A program made the position numbers and the translations under genes. A stretch of 7,417 nt of DNA, taken from positions 1 to 7,417 of the forward strand of contig DIWI01000087.1 of the NCBI GenBank assembly GCA_002428415.1, written 5' to 3'. This document shows, piece after piece, positions 1-5,851 of the stretch. Under the pieces are notes generated by a model, which was given only the letters and a program-made list of their open reading frames with translations, was not told the DNA's origin and did not search any database. The stretch is from Clostridiaceae bacterium UBA6110 (GTDB lineage Bacteria > Bacillota > Clostridia > Clostridiales > Clostridiaceae). Within the stretch, counting starts at the first letter, position 1. Each line of letters starts with the position of its first letter.

Positions 1-55
<55 letters not shown>

Positions 56-62
56 TTTGGAG

Positions 63-95
63 AGCAGTCTAACGATGTTGGGCTGTTTTCTTTTC
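63..95 (+). terminator. Probable intrinsic terminator after tRNA-Met
   Basis: Positions 63-73 pair with 77-87 over 11 bp around a GAT loop, all Watson-Crick or G-U in the RNA. A T-rich stretch (TTTTCTTTTC region) follows. It lies 8 bases after the tRNA CCA. The several G-U pairs make it weaker on the opposite strand, which supports plus-strand use. Confidence 0.7.
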
Positions 96-167
96 GTCTA
101 AGAATAATTGTGTCCGAATATTATGAAGTTGCAGTATATATCTATGGTATGGAATTTTTTAAAGCTT

Positions 168-197
168 TTGATTTTGAATGAAAACATTATTTACAAA
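168..197 (+). promoter_or_regulatory. Weak candidate promoter for the NUDIX gene
   Basis: TTGATT (168-173) and TACAAA (192-197) are separated by 18 bp. Each matches the sigma-A consensus at four of six positions. The implied transcript start is near 204, about 49 bases before the ATG. The AT-rich stretch 96-250 offers other poor candidates, so this is only the best of several. Confidence 0.3.
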
Positions 198-252
198 TTG
201 TTGAATTGGTGGGAAAGTAAAGGTAATCAGTTTGGATTTCAAAGGAGAGACT

Positions 253-771
253 ATGGATATTATTGAAGAGAAAAAGCCTGAAGAAAGATGGGACAGAGTG
301 ATGAAGCGGTACGCTTATGTTGTGGCAGTGGTTTTCTGCTACATTGTGAAGGACGATAAAGTGCTTCTCATAAGGAGAGGAAATCCACCATCCTACAATG
401 AATATACTGTCGTAGGAGGAAAGAAGGAAGCCGGGGAAGATTTGATAGCTGCATGCAGACGAGAGGTGGCAGAGGAGACGAACCTTAATGTCGGACACAT
501 TGAATTCAGGGGTGTGGTCCATAACCATATGGAGGGAAGGGATTTCGAGGTAATCACGTTTTATTTCAAAACGGATGACTTTTCAGGAGAGCTGAGGTCT
601 GGAAGTGAAGGAGACCTTGAGTGGTGTGAAATCGATGAAAGCTTCCATAAAGAGGGTATTAGCGAATATTATCTGAAGATAACACCACTTGTCCTTGGCG
701 ACAGATCAAGCTTTGCGGGTTCTATTTCTATAGATAGTGAAGGAAAGATAGAACGGTTTGAGATCATCTAA
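253..771 (+). CDS. NUDIX hydrolase family protein
   Basis: A 172-residue protein of the NUDIX superfamily, which hydrolyses nucleoside diphosphates linked to another group and often acts in cytosolic nucleotide-pool cleaning. The NUDIX box is at residues 56-78: Gly56, Glu62, then Arg70-Glu71 and Glu74-Glu75 in the metal-binding REVAEE core. The box ends in Asn77-Leu78 where the consensus has Gly followed by a hydrophobic residue. A hydrophobic strand (about 22-32) and a VLLIRRG strand precede it, as usual for the fold. I chose ATG 253 because AAAGGAGAG (241-249) sits at good spacing. The upstream in-frame TTG at 232 has no ribosome binding site and would place that site inside the coding region. 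About 20 residues precede the fold. The substrate cannot be named; an 8-oxo-dGTP/MutT-like or ADP-ribose-type role is possible. Monocistronic between two terminators. Confidence 0.9.
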   Translation: MDIIEEKKPEERWDRVMKRYAYVVAVVFCYIVKDDKVLLIRRGNPPSYNEYTVVGGKKEAGEDLIAACRREVAEETNLNVGHIEFRGVVHNHMEGRDFEVITFYFKTDDFSGELRSGSEGDLEWCEIDESFHKEGISEYYLKITPLVLGDRSSFAGSISIDSEGKIERFEII

Positions 772-795
772 CAGAATAAATCTGAAGGTAGAAAC

Positions 796-821
796 AAAAA
801 GCGGCTTATTGGCCGCTTTTT
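796..821. terminator. Bidirectional intrinsic terminator between convergent genes
   Basis: A perfect 10-bp stem, AAAAAGCGGC (796-805) with GCCGCTTTTT (812-821), around a six-base loop. On the plus strand it ends in TTTTT; on the minus strand it ends in TTTTTGTTTC. It can therefore serve both the NUDIX gene and the minus-strand gene ending at 862. Confidence 0.9.
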
Positions 822-861
822 GCATTTAAAGAAATAATGTAATATTCTGAGGTTTAATCTT

Positions 862-1164
862 TTAGAATATGTCATCTCCACTCTTGAATTCAAGTCCTGG
901 ATGATTGTCGAAGCGGACAACACCTATGGCAGCTTTTCCCTGAACTGCTTTCTTGACAGATGCTGTGCCTTCGATTCCAAAACCTCCGCAAAGCTCTATA
1001 GCCACATTCCCTTCATCGACAAGCGCCTTTGCGACAGCTTCTGCTTCCTTGTAATCAGGCACGCCAACAACAGTAAGGGTGACGGCAGGTGTGACAACAA
1101 CAGAGCGATGGGCAGCAGGATCTGCTCCAGGTGCAAGGAAAATGAATGCTGCTTTAAGTGCCAT
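862..1164 (-). CDS. Small conserved protein resembling the DUF6506 family
   Basis: A 100-residue protein of unknown function. Its sequence matches my memory of the DUF6506 family found in Firmicutes and other anaerobes: N-terminal MALKAAFIFLAPGADP, a central ELCGGFG segment (about residues 58-64), and a C-terminal VVRFDNHPG segment followed by KSGDDIF at the very end. No signal peptide or membrane segment is evident; the pattern of strands and helices suggests a compact soluble alpha/beta protein. The start is ATG 1164 because AAAGGTGGT (1171-1179, minus strand) lies 6 bases upstream. The longer reading to 1233 would run through the -10 box. It has its own promoter (1199-1227) and a shared terminator (796-821). 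The neighbours give no clear clue to its role. The family name is recalled, not searched. Confidence 0.8.
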   Translation of the reverse strand: MALKAAFIFLAPGADPAAHRSVVVTPAVTLTVVGVPDYKEAEAVAKALVDEGNVAIELCGGFGIEGTASVKKAVQGKAAIGVVRFDNHPGLEFKSGDDIF

Positions 1165-1198
1165 GAAATTACCACCTTTCGCATATATTCTCAAGCCA

Positions 1199-1227
1199 AT
1201 TATAGTACTGCGGACTGCGTAATTCCA
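1199..1227 (-). promoter_or_regulatory. Promoter for the DUF6506-type gene
   Basis: On the minus strand a perfect TATAAT (1204-1199) lies 17 bp from TGGAAT (1227-1222; three of six match TTGACA). The implied start is near 1192, giving a leader of about 28 bases with the ribosome binding site. The weak -35 overlaps one of two tandem 9-base repeats, suggesting that an activator or other factor may act here. Confidence 0.6.
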
Positions 1228-1243
1228 TACCATTTTCCATACC
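1223..1243 (-). repeat. Tandem direct repeat GGTATGGAA x2 (12-bp period)
   Basis: On the minus strand GGTATGGAA occurs at 1243-1235 and at 1231-1223, separated by AAT. The downstream copy overlaps the -35 region of the DUF6506-type gene. An extended copy, ATGGTATGGAATT, recurs on the plus strand at 144-156 upstream of the NUDIX gene, matching 1221-1233 over 13 bases. This is a candidate regulator site; no protein can be assigned. Confidence 0.5.
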
Positions 1244-1274
1244 GTACAATTATTGGTCAGATTGCATTCCGGTG

Positions 1275-1303
1275 ATGATATGGTTTACATTTGGTGATAT
1301 AAT
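1275..1303 (+). promoter_or_regulatory. Extended -10 promoter for the aminotransferase gene
   Basis: TGATATAAT (1295-1303) is a perfect extended -10 element. ATGATA (1275-1280) lies 17 bp upstream of the hexamer and matches the -35 consensus at four of six positions. The implied start is near 1310, giving a leader of about 75 bases. Confidence 0.7.
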
Positions 1304-1371
1304 CAGGGGGATGAGGTATAGACTTGTATTGTCATGGGAACAATGACGATATCGGTCGTGAAAATAATATT

Positions 1372-1377
1372 GGAGGG
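1372..1377 (+). promoter_or_regulatory. Ribosome binding site selecting a TTG start
   Basis: GGAGGG lies 7 bases before TTG 1385. No ATG in this frame has comparable support, so this site decides the start of the aminotransferase. Confidence 0.75.
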
Positions 1378-1384
1378 ATGTCAA

Positions 1385-2530
1385 TTGAAGAACAGGAAGC
1401 TCATTATGATTCCAGGACCGACACCGGTTGCTCGGTCTACTCAGAATGAAATGGGAAGGGAGACCACGGCTTTCGGAGATCCGCTGTTCGTCAGGGACTT
1501 CAAGGGGCTCATCGAAGACCTGAAGGTCATGATGAATACCGATGGAGAGGTGTTTGTGGTAGCTGGCACCGGAACTATGGCCATGGAAATGGCAGTTGCG
1601 AATGCAACCAAACGGGGTGACAACGTACTGCTTGTCTCACATGGCTTCTTCGGAGACAGATTCATAGACCTTTGCCAGCGGAAGGGACTTAATGTTGACG
1701 TGCTTGCCAGCGAATGGGGCCAGGCTGTTCCCGTCGAAGAGATTGACAGGAAGCTATCTGAAAAGAAATATGCTGCTATTACGGTAACACATGTAGACAC
1801 AGCGACAGGAGTCTGTGCTCCAGTTGCAAAAATCGGCGAAGTCATGAGTAAGTATCCTGATACGATCTATATTGTAGACGGTGTCTGTGCATCTGCTGCT
1901 GAACCTGAAGATTTGGCTGGAATGGGAATAGATATCCTGCTTACAGGTTCACAGAAGGCATTCGGTGTAAGCCCGGGACTAGCCATAGTTTGGGCAGGGA
2001 AAAAAGCTCTTGAACGAAGGAAGCAGCTGGGGACAATCCCTGAATTCTACATAGACTTTGAAAAATGGATGCCGATCATGGAAAATCCAGCGAAGTATTT
2101 CGCGACACCTGCAGTCAATCTTATCTGGGCTCTGAAGGATGCAGTAAGGATCATCAATGAAGAAGGTCTTGAGGCCAGGCAGGAGAGGCACAGGAAGGTA
2201 GCAGCAGCAACTCAGGCTGCAATGGAAGCTCTTGGCTTCAGTATACTTGCTGAAGAAGGCGTGAGGGCTGTTACTCTTTCCAACCTGATATACCCTGAAG
2301 GTATTGATGACCTTGAGTTCAGGAATACACTTTCAGAGGAAGGGGTATTCGTAGCGGGGGGTCTCGGAGCATATGCAGGCAGGATGTTCAGACTGGGGCA
2401 CATGGGTAACATAGACATGCATGACTCGGTATCAGCCATAGCTGCAATAGAGAGGACCCTTTACAGGCTTGGAAAACATACAGAACTCGGTAAGGGCGTA
2501 GGCGTGTTCATGAAGAAAATGATGGAATGA
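1385..2530 (+). CDS. Class V PLP-dependent aminotransferase (alanine/serine-glyoxylate aminotransferase family)
   Basis: A 381-residue cytosolic fold-type I aminotransferase, a normal length for the AGT/SGAT family. The N terminus carries the family motif IPGPTPV (residues 9-15). The phosphate-binding turn is AGTGT (60-64). Asp165 (VDG) should contact the PLP ring nitrogen, and Lys191 in GSQK should form the Schiff base; their 26-residue spacing equals that of human AGT (Asp183/Lys209). Arg336 in RLGHMG is the likely substrate-carboxylate binder. The start is TTG 1385; the in-frame ATG at 1334 has no ribosome binding site. The amino donor and acceptor cannot be read from the sequence: alanine-glyoxylate, serine-glyoxylate, ureidoglycine-glyoxylate or phosphoserine activity are all possible. 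Clostridial members are often paired with serA and proposed to replace SerC. Here serA lies about 1.8 kb away on the other strand. Confidence 0.92.
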   Translation: MKNRKLIMIPGPTPVARSTQNEMGRETTAFGDPLFVRDFKGLIEDLKVMMNTDGEVFVVAGTGTMAMEMAVANATKRGDNVLLVSHGFFGDRFIDLCQRKGLNVDVLASEWGQAVPVEEIDRKLSEKKYAAITVTHVDTATGVCAPVAKIGEVMSKYPDTIYIVDGVCASAAEPEDLAGMGIDILLTGSQKAFGVSPGLAIVWAGKKALERRKQLGTIPEFYIDFEKWMPIMENPAKYFATPAVNLIWALKDAVRIINEEGLEARQERHRKVAAATQAAMEALGFSILAEEGVRAVTLSNLIYPEGIDDLEFRNTLSEEGVFVAGGLGAYAGRMFRLGHMGNIDMHDSVSAIAAIERTLYRLGKHTELGKGVGVFMKKMME

Positions 2531-2536
2531 TCAATG

Positions 2537-2564
2537 GAGTCCCGCACTTTAACGTGCGGGACTC
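2537..2564. terminator. GC-rich stem-loop between convergent genes (possible terminator)
   Basis: A perfect 11-bp stem, GAGTCCCGCAC (2537-2547) with GTGCGGGACTC (2554-2564), with a six-base loop. It lies 6 bases after the aminotransferase stop and directly abuts the stop of the minus-strand glycosyltransferase. Neither strand has a U-tract after the stem, so it may be a factor-assisted terminator or an mRNA 3'-end stabiliser rather than a classical intrinsic terminator. Confidence 0.55.
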
Positions 2565-2565
2565 A

Positions 2566-3591
2566 TTACCTTCTCGAATTGTAGACTTCAAGGTAGAATT
2601 TTCGCCATTCATCTGATATCCTTTTGCTGCTGTAGTATTTTGCACCTTCTTCAGACATGGATGAAGCCTTTTCCATATAGGTATAGTCGTTTTTGAGCTT
2701 TCCAAGCTGGCCGACGAAGTCGGGGATGTCTGAGCCCTTTAGATAGAAATCAAAGAGCACGCTCTTGTATTCAGGAAGGTCCCGAAGGAGCACCGGTATA
2801 TGGCAGCTCATTGACTCGAGTACGGTCATTGGAAACAGCTCATCGTATGACGGCAGGAACATCACATCAGAAAGGTTATAGAGGCTGTTCATCCTTTCAT
2901 GTTCGACAAGGCCCAGAAAATGAACATTGGGAGGATGAGATGCTACAAGCTCCTTTATGCATGAATAGCCTGAAGAAATTACACCGAAGGAGAAATCTCC
3001 AGCCCATACGAATTCGACATCAGGCATTCTTCTTGCAGTTTCGACGAAGTCCACTACTCCTTTTCTTTCCTGGAGCTGGCCGACACAAAGAACGGTGAAT
3101 TTGCTTTCAGGAAGTGAGAACATCCTTCGGAGCTCATCTTTGCTTTCAGCCATTGGATGGAAATTGTCTGATGACACGAAGTTGGGTATGTATCTGACAT
3201 GGGCGCTGTCTATACCATATCTGCCGATTGCATTGATAAAATATGGGTTGACTGTCACCAGGTAGTCCGCGCTCCTGTAAAACCGTATCAGGTACCAGTA
3301 GAATACCTTCCTTGCTATCCATGGCAGGTTAAGGCTCTTATCCAGGGTTTCCGGCAGAAAGTGCACATGAGCCACAGTCCTGCCTTTTCTCTTGTATATG
3401 AAGAAGCGGAGCAGGTAGGTGAAGTTAACCGTCTGGAAATGCGTGATATCGCATACCTTGTTTGTGTTGTCATAAAACTCGAAGGTATCTGATAGGGTGC
3501 TTCTGACAAGCTGAAGCTGCTCATCATGGGATGACAGCACGCCTTGACCCTTTACGGTATCAGCCTCAGATTTTATGTTTATTGTTATCAT
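2566..3591 (-). CDS. GT4-family glycosyltransferase
   Basis: A 341-residue GT-B fold enzyme transferring a sugar from a nucleotide-sugar donor, probably at the cytoplasmic face of the membrane. The N-terminal domain (about 1-160) carries the KGQGV loop (14-18) and several aromatic, basic stretches (about 55-110) that could lie against the membrane. The C-terminal donor domain begins near 165 with VGQLQERKG (170-178), and the GT4 E-x7-E motif is Glu251 to Glu259 in SYDELFPMTVLES. These mark a retaining enzyme. The N-terminal style recalls Firmicute glycolipid or lipoteichoic-acid-anchor glucosyltransferases, but acceptor and sugar are not proven. I prefer ATG 3591 over GTG 3600 or ATG 3597 because a perfect GGAGGTGAT lies exactly 8 bases (from GGAGG) before it. 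It is monocistronic; no polysaccharide cluster surrounds it. Confidence 0.9.
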   Translation of the reverse strand: MITINIKSEADTVKGQGVLSSHDEQLQLVRSTLSDTFEFYDNTNKVCDITHFQTVNFTYLLRFFIYKRKGRTVAHVHFLPETLDKSLNLPWIARKVFYWYLIRFYRSADYLVTVNPYFINAIGRYGIDSAHVRYIPNFVSSDNFHPMAESKDELRRMFSLPESKFTVLCVGQLQERKGVVDFVETARRMPDVEFVWAGDFSFGVISSGYSCIKELVASHPPNVHFLGLVEHERMNSLYNLSDVMFLPSYDELFPMTVLESMSCHIPVLLRDLPEYKSVLFDFYLKGSDIPDFVGQLGKLKNDYTYMEKASSMSEEGAKYYSSKRISDEWRKFYLEVYNSRR

Positions 3592-3595
3592 TGGC

Positions 3596-3604
3596 ATCAC
3601 CTCC
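3596..3604 (-). promoter_or_regulatory. Perfect Shine-Dalgarno selecting ATG 3591
   Basis: GGAGGTGAT (3604-3596, minus strand) is fully complementary to the typical 16S rRNA 3' end. It overlaps the in-frame GTG 3600 and ATG 3597, ruling both out as good starts. Confidence 0.8.
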
Positions 3605-3619
3605 AGATTTCAAGAATAA

Positions 3620-3639
3620 GGAATATCACAATATATTCC
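3620..3639. promoter_or_regulatory. Operator-like dyad GGAATAT-N6-ATATTCC
   Basis: Perfect 7-bp inverted arms at 3620-3626 and 3633-3639 are separated by six bases. The dyad lies just downstream of the candidate glycosyltransferase -10 box and upstream of its ribosome binding site. This is a typical place for a repressor site or a leader hairpin. Confidence 0.4.
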
Positions 3640-3647
3640 CTGATTAC

Positions 3648-3676
3648 ATTATAATCCATATTGAATAAGAAGACAT
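3648..3676 (-). promoter_or_regulatory. Candidate promoter for the glycosyltransferase
   Basis: A perfect TATAAT lies at 3653-3648 on the minus strand. The hexamer 17 bp upstream, ATGTCT (3676-3671), matches -35 at only three of six positions. The implied start near 3641 would place the GGAATAT dyad at the very start of the transcript. Confidence 0.45.
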
Positions 3677-3682
3677 ACGATG

Positions 3683-3711
3683 TTGAATGGATATTGAAAT
3701 AACTATATAAA
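3683..3711 (+). promoter_or_regulatory. Promoter for ogt
   Basis: TTGAAT (3683-3688) and TATAAA (3706-3711) are separated by 17 bp and match the sigma-A consensus at four and five of six positions. The implied start is near 3718, about 63 bases before the ATG. A TATAAT at 3761-3766 lies too close to the start codon to leave the ribosome binding site in the transcript. Confidence 0.65.
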
Positions 3712-3780
3712 GTCAATAGTCTCTTTTTCAGGTTATCTGAATAGGAATTGCCTGTGGGCATATAATGAGGGTGGGGGTGT

Positions 3781-4254
3781 ATGATGAAGAAGTTATTTTA
3801 CTACAAAACCGAAATAGGGCAAATTGGAATAGCTGAGGAGGATGGGTACATCACAGATGTCGTATTCGGGAATGATGTGCTGCAGGGAGCTGAAATGGCA
3901 GAAACCAGGTTATTGAAGAAGGCCTATGGCCAGATTGACGAATATCTTTTGGGGATCAGAAAAGCCTTCGACCTGCCATTGCTGGTCGAAGGGACTGAAT
4001 TTCAGGAGAAGGTATGGAAGGAGCTTGAAAATATTCCATATGGAGAGACAAGGACATACGCTCAAATAGCAGAAGCTGTAGGAAAGCCGAAAGCTGTAAG
4101 GGCTATCGGGGCAGCCAACAACAGGAACGCTCTTCCGATTTTCATACCGTGCCACAGGGTTGTGGGTTCGAATGGAAGTCTTACCGGGTATTCGGGGGGA
4201 CTTGAAGCAAAAAGGAAGCTTCTCGAAATTGAAGCTAAGGGTTCCGGAAGGTGA
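3781..4254 (+). CDS. ogt: Methylated-DNA--[protein]-cysteine S-methyltransferase
   Basis: A 157-residue suicide DNA-repair protein that moves the alkyl group from O6-alkylguanine in DNA to its own cysteine. The acceptor is Cys124 in the invariant IPCHRV motif (122-127). The DNA-binding part includes TYAQIA (Tyr93) and a KAVRAIGAANNRN segment whose Arg107 corresponds to the arginine finger; Asn116, eight residues before Cys124, corresponds to the conserved active-site Asn. The short N-terminal domain (1-70) and total length fit bacterial Ogt/AdaB-type proteins; there is no Ada regulatory domain. Two adjacent ATGs (3781, 3784) follow a G-rich site (GAGGGTGGGGGTGT, 3767-3780), and either could be used; 3784 gives the more familiar MKKLFYY start. 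It has its own promoter and a downstream stem-loop, so alkylation-inducible control is not evident. Confidence 0.95.
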   Translation: MMKKLFYYKTEIGQIGIAEEDGYITDVVFGNDVLQGAEMAETRLLKKAYGQIDEYLLGIRKAFDLPLLVEGTEFQEKVWKELENIPYGETRTYAQIAEAVGKPKAVRAIGAANNRNALPIFIPCHRVVGSNGSLTGYSGGLEAKRKLLEIEAKGSGR

Positions 4255-4302
4255 CCTGATAAAGGCTTGAGAAATGGGGACAGGAAATAATCAGAGACGC
4301 AT

Positions 4303-4337
4303 GAAACACCGGTAGACGGCAGGTCCACCGGTGTTTC
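4303..4337. terminator. Stem-loop terminator between ogt and serA (convergent)
   Basis: A perfect 11-bp stem, GAAACACCGGT (4303-4313) with ACCGGTGTTTC (4327-4337). A small GAC/GTC helix can form inside the 13-base loop. On the plus strand TTTC is followed by TATACTT, a weak U-tract; the minus strand has almost none. It lies 48 bases after the ogt stop and 38 bases beyond the serA stop. Confidence 0.65.
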
Positions 4338-4375
4338 TATACTTATCCGGAAGGTTGGGGATAACGAAATTAATG

Positions 4376-5554
4376 TCAGCTGGTTTTGTTTCTGGCTTTG
4401 ATAAGCCTGACCCTGATGACACCCTCAATAGACTTAAGTCTGTCAAGTGTGTCCTCGTCAACCTCGCTGTCGGTGTCAATAAGTGTATATGCATAGTTGC
4501 CCTTTGACTGGTTCTTCATTTCAGCTATGTTCATGCCTTTATCAGCAAGTATGCCTGAAATCTGTCCGAGCATATTAGGTATGTTCCTGTTGCAGATGGC
4601 TATCCTGTCCCTCTTTTCTGCCGGACCCATGCAGCACTCCGGATAGTTCACGGAGTTTACTATGTTTCCGTTCTCGAGGAATTCCATGGTTGCATTGACT
4701 GCCATGATAGCGCAGTTTTCCTCTGATTCCTCGGTGGATGCTCCGAGATGCGGTATGCACAATACATTCTTCATATTGAGAAGAGTGCTGTTTGGGAAGT
4801 CGGTGACATAAGTCGATACGCTGCCGATTTCCAGAGCTTCCTTGATGGCAGCTTCAGGTACCAGGCCTCCTCTTGCGAAGTTAAGGAGTATAAGGCCCTT
4901 TTTCGCATTCTTCAGCCTTTCTGCAGTGATTATGTTCTTTGTCTGCTCTATGAGGGGAACATGAAGCGATACATAATCGCAGCTGTTCAGAATCATATCG
5001 ACATTCTCGACTCTCTTGACCTTGTAGCTCAGACCCCATGCGGCACTGACCGATATGAACGGGTCATAGCCATAGACATCCATCTTCAGGGATGTGCAGA
5101 GGTTTGCGACTAGTGCTCCTATGGCTCCAAGCCCTATTATTCCAATCTTCTTTCCGGTCAGCTCCTGTCCGGTGAATCGTCCCTTTTCCTTCTCGACGAT
5201 CTTTTCAGCATCGTCCTTATCCTTTATTGACCTTACCCAGTCAACTGCGTCCACTACATTTCTCGAAGACATGAGCAGTCCAAGAAGCACAAGCTCCTTT
5301 ACGGCATTTGCGTTTGCGCCGGGAGTGTTGCAGACAACGATGCCCTTTTCAGCATATTCCTCTATAGGTATGTTGTTGACTCCGGCTCCTGCCCTGGCAA
5401 TAACCTTGACGGTATCATCAAGCTCCATTCCATGCATACTGTAGCTTCTGAGGAGTATTCCGTCTGCCTTGCCTTCTCCTGAGAGGTCATACTCGCTTGT
5501 GAAAAGCTTAGTTCCCTTTTCTGAAATACTGTTCAATGTTTTTATAGCGTACAT
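4376..5554 (-). CDS. serA: D-3-phosphoglycerate dehydrogenase-type 2-hydroxyacid dehydrogenase with ACT domain
   Basis: A 392-residue protein of the SerA family, which oxidises 3-phosphoglycerate to 3-phosphohydroxypyruvate with NAD+. Domains in order: split substrate domain (about 1-90 and 270-300), NAD-binding domain (about 95-268) with GLGAIG at 141-146, and a C-terminal ACT domain (about 317-388) without an extra ASB domain, as in the short E. coli-like form. Arg228 (ARGG) and His269 (PHLGAS) match the catalytic Arg and His. The catalytic Glu normally in the VFPTEP-type segment is Ser256 here (TDFPNST). In the ACT domain, Asn322, Asn324 and Asn342 align with the serine-contacting residues of E. 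coli SerA, so serine feedback is possible. The start is ATG 5554, 7 bases after GAGGTG; the upstream TTG at 5575 is unsupported. Phosphoglycerate specificity is inferred; another 2-hydroxyacid is possible. Confidence 0.87.
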   Translation of the reverse strand: MYAIKTLNSISEKGTKLFTSEYDLSGEGKADGILLRSYSMHGMELDDTVKVIARAGAGVNNIPIEEYAEKGIVVCNTPGANANAVKELVLLGLLMSSRNVVDAVDWVRSIKDKDDAEKIVEKEKGRFTGQELTGKKIGIIGLGAIGALVANLCTSLKMDVYGYDPFISVSAAWGLSYKVKRVENVDMILNSCDYVSLHVPLIEQTKNIITAERLKNAKKGLILLNFARGGLVPEAAIKEALEIGSVSTYVTDFPNSTLLNMKNVLCIPHLGASTEESEENCAIMAVNATMEFLENGNIVNSVNYPECCMGPAEKRDRIAICNRNIPNMLGQISGILADKGMNIAEMKNQSKGNYAYTLIDTDSEVDEDTLDRLKSIEGVIRVRLIKARNKTS

Positions 5555-5589
5555 ACGTCCACACCTCACACACAATTTGAATGTTTATA

Positions 5590-5618
5590 ATTTTAATCTT
5601 TATTTACGAACATAGCAA
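5590..5618 (-). promoter_or_regulatory. serA promoter
   Basis: On the minus strand TTGCTA (5618-5613) and TAAAAT (5595-5590) are separated by exactly 17 bp and match the consensus at four and five of six positions. The implied start near 5583 leaves a leader of about 28 bases carrying the ribosome binding site. An ACGAACAT sequence, resembling half of a PurR box, fills the spacer on the plus strand (5606-5613). Confidence 0.65.
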
Positions 5619-5725
5619 GTACCTTTTTGAAAAGTGTACGTTATTTTTTAACTGTTTTCTTTGAACCGTCATTTAGGTCTGATGATTGAGCGGGTTTATT
5701 ACTACCTGGTTTGAGATGCTTGGTT

Positions 5726-5762
5726 AAAAGAAAGCCGCCCGGGGGGTCAGCGCCGGGACGGC
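5726..5762 (-). terminator. Second intrinsic terminator (T2) downstream of the purine riboswitch
   Basis: On the minus strand GCCG-T-CCCGG pairs with CCGGG-CGGC (5762-5753 with 5742-5734), giving 9 GC-rich pairs with one bulged base and a 10-base loop. TTTCTTTT (5733-5726) follows directly. It should stop any riboswitch transcript that passes the first terminator and so insulates serA, which has its own promoter about 110 bases further on. Confidence 0.8.
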
Positions 5763-5820
5763 AAAGGGGTTTTGCGCCATGGCCGGGCTTACCCGTGGGG
5801 TCGCCATGGCGCGCTGCAAG
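5727..5820. other. GC-rich structured island of unknown function between T1 and T2
   Basis: This 94-base stretch is strikingly GC-rich against AT-rich flanks and is built almost entirely of inverted repeats. It contains T2 (5734-5762) and a perfect 10-bp palindromic hairpin GCGCCATGGC/GCCATGGCGC (5774-5783, 5803-5812) whose loop holds a further CGGG/CCCG helix (5784-5787, 5792-5795). TGGTTA occurs just outside each end (5721-5726 and 5821-5826), as a target duplication might. I do not recognise it as a known riboswitch, T-box or stable RNA. No convincing coding frame crosses it. Confidence 0.5.
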
Positions 5821-5851
5821 TGGTTACATCTATCGAATAATTGTGACTGGC

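Noticed and set aside
1165..1233. Longer form of the DUF6506-type protein starting at 1233
   Set aside because: It would translate the ribosome binding site and the TATAAT box, while the start at 1164 has an excellent site.
1334..1384. N-terminal extension of the aminotransferase from ATG 1334
   Set aside because: There is no ribosome binding site, the family motif IPGPTPV would sit unusually far in, and GGAGGG is placed for TTG 1385.
1378..1449. Small out-of-frame ORF beginning ATG TCA ATT at 1378
   Set aside because: It abuts GGAGGG with no spacing, is only 23 codons long, and lies over the real gene start.
2811..3492. Plus-strand ORFs antisense to the glycosyltransferase
   Set aside because: No ribosome binding site or domain; the minus-strand frame carries the GT4 motifs.
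3761..3766. TATAAT just before ogt as its main -10 box
   Set aside because: A start near 3773 would remove most of the ribosome binding site, and no -35 is present at the right distance. The 3683-3711 pair is better.
4007..4020. GGTATGGAA inside ogt as another copy of the promoter repeat
   Set aside because: It encodes conserved residues of Ogt (KVWK) and is most simply a chance match.
4748..5444. Plus-strand ORFs antisense to serA
   Set aside because: They are shadow frames of a well-supported gene with family motifs on the minus strand.
5724..5807. 27-codon minus-strand ORF starting ATG GCG ACC, between T1 and past T2
   Set aside because: It has no ribosome binding site, lies inside the palindromic hairpin and runs through the T2 terminator stem and U-tract. 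Its composition reflects structure rather than coding.
5727..5820. ZTP, guanidine, THF, GEMM or T-box element in the GC-rich island
   Set aside because: I compared remembered consensus motifs; none has its key conserved bases here.
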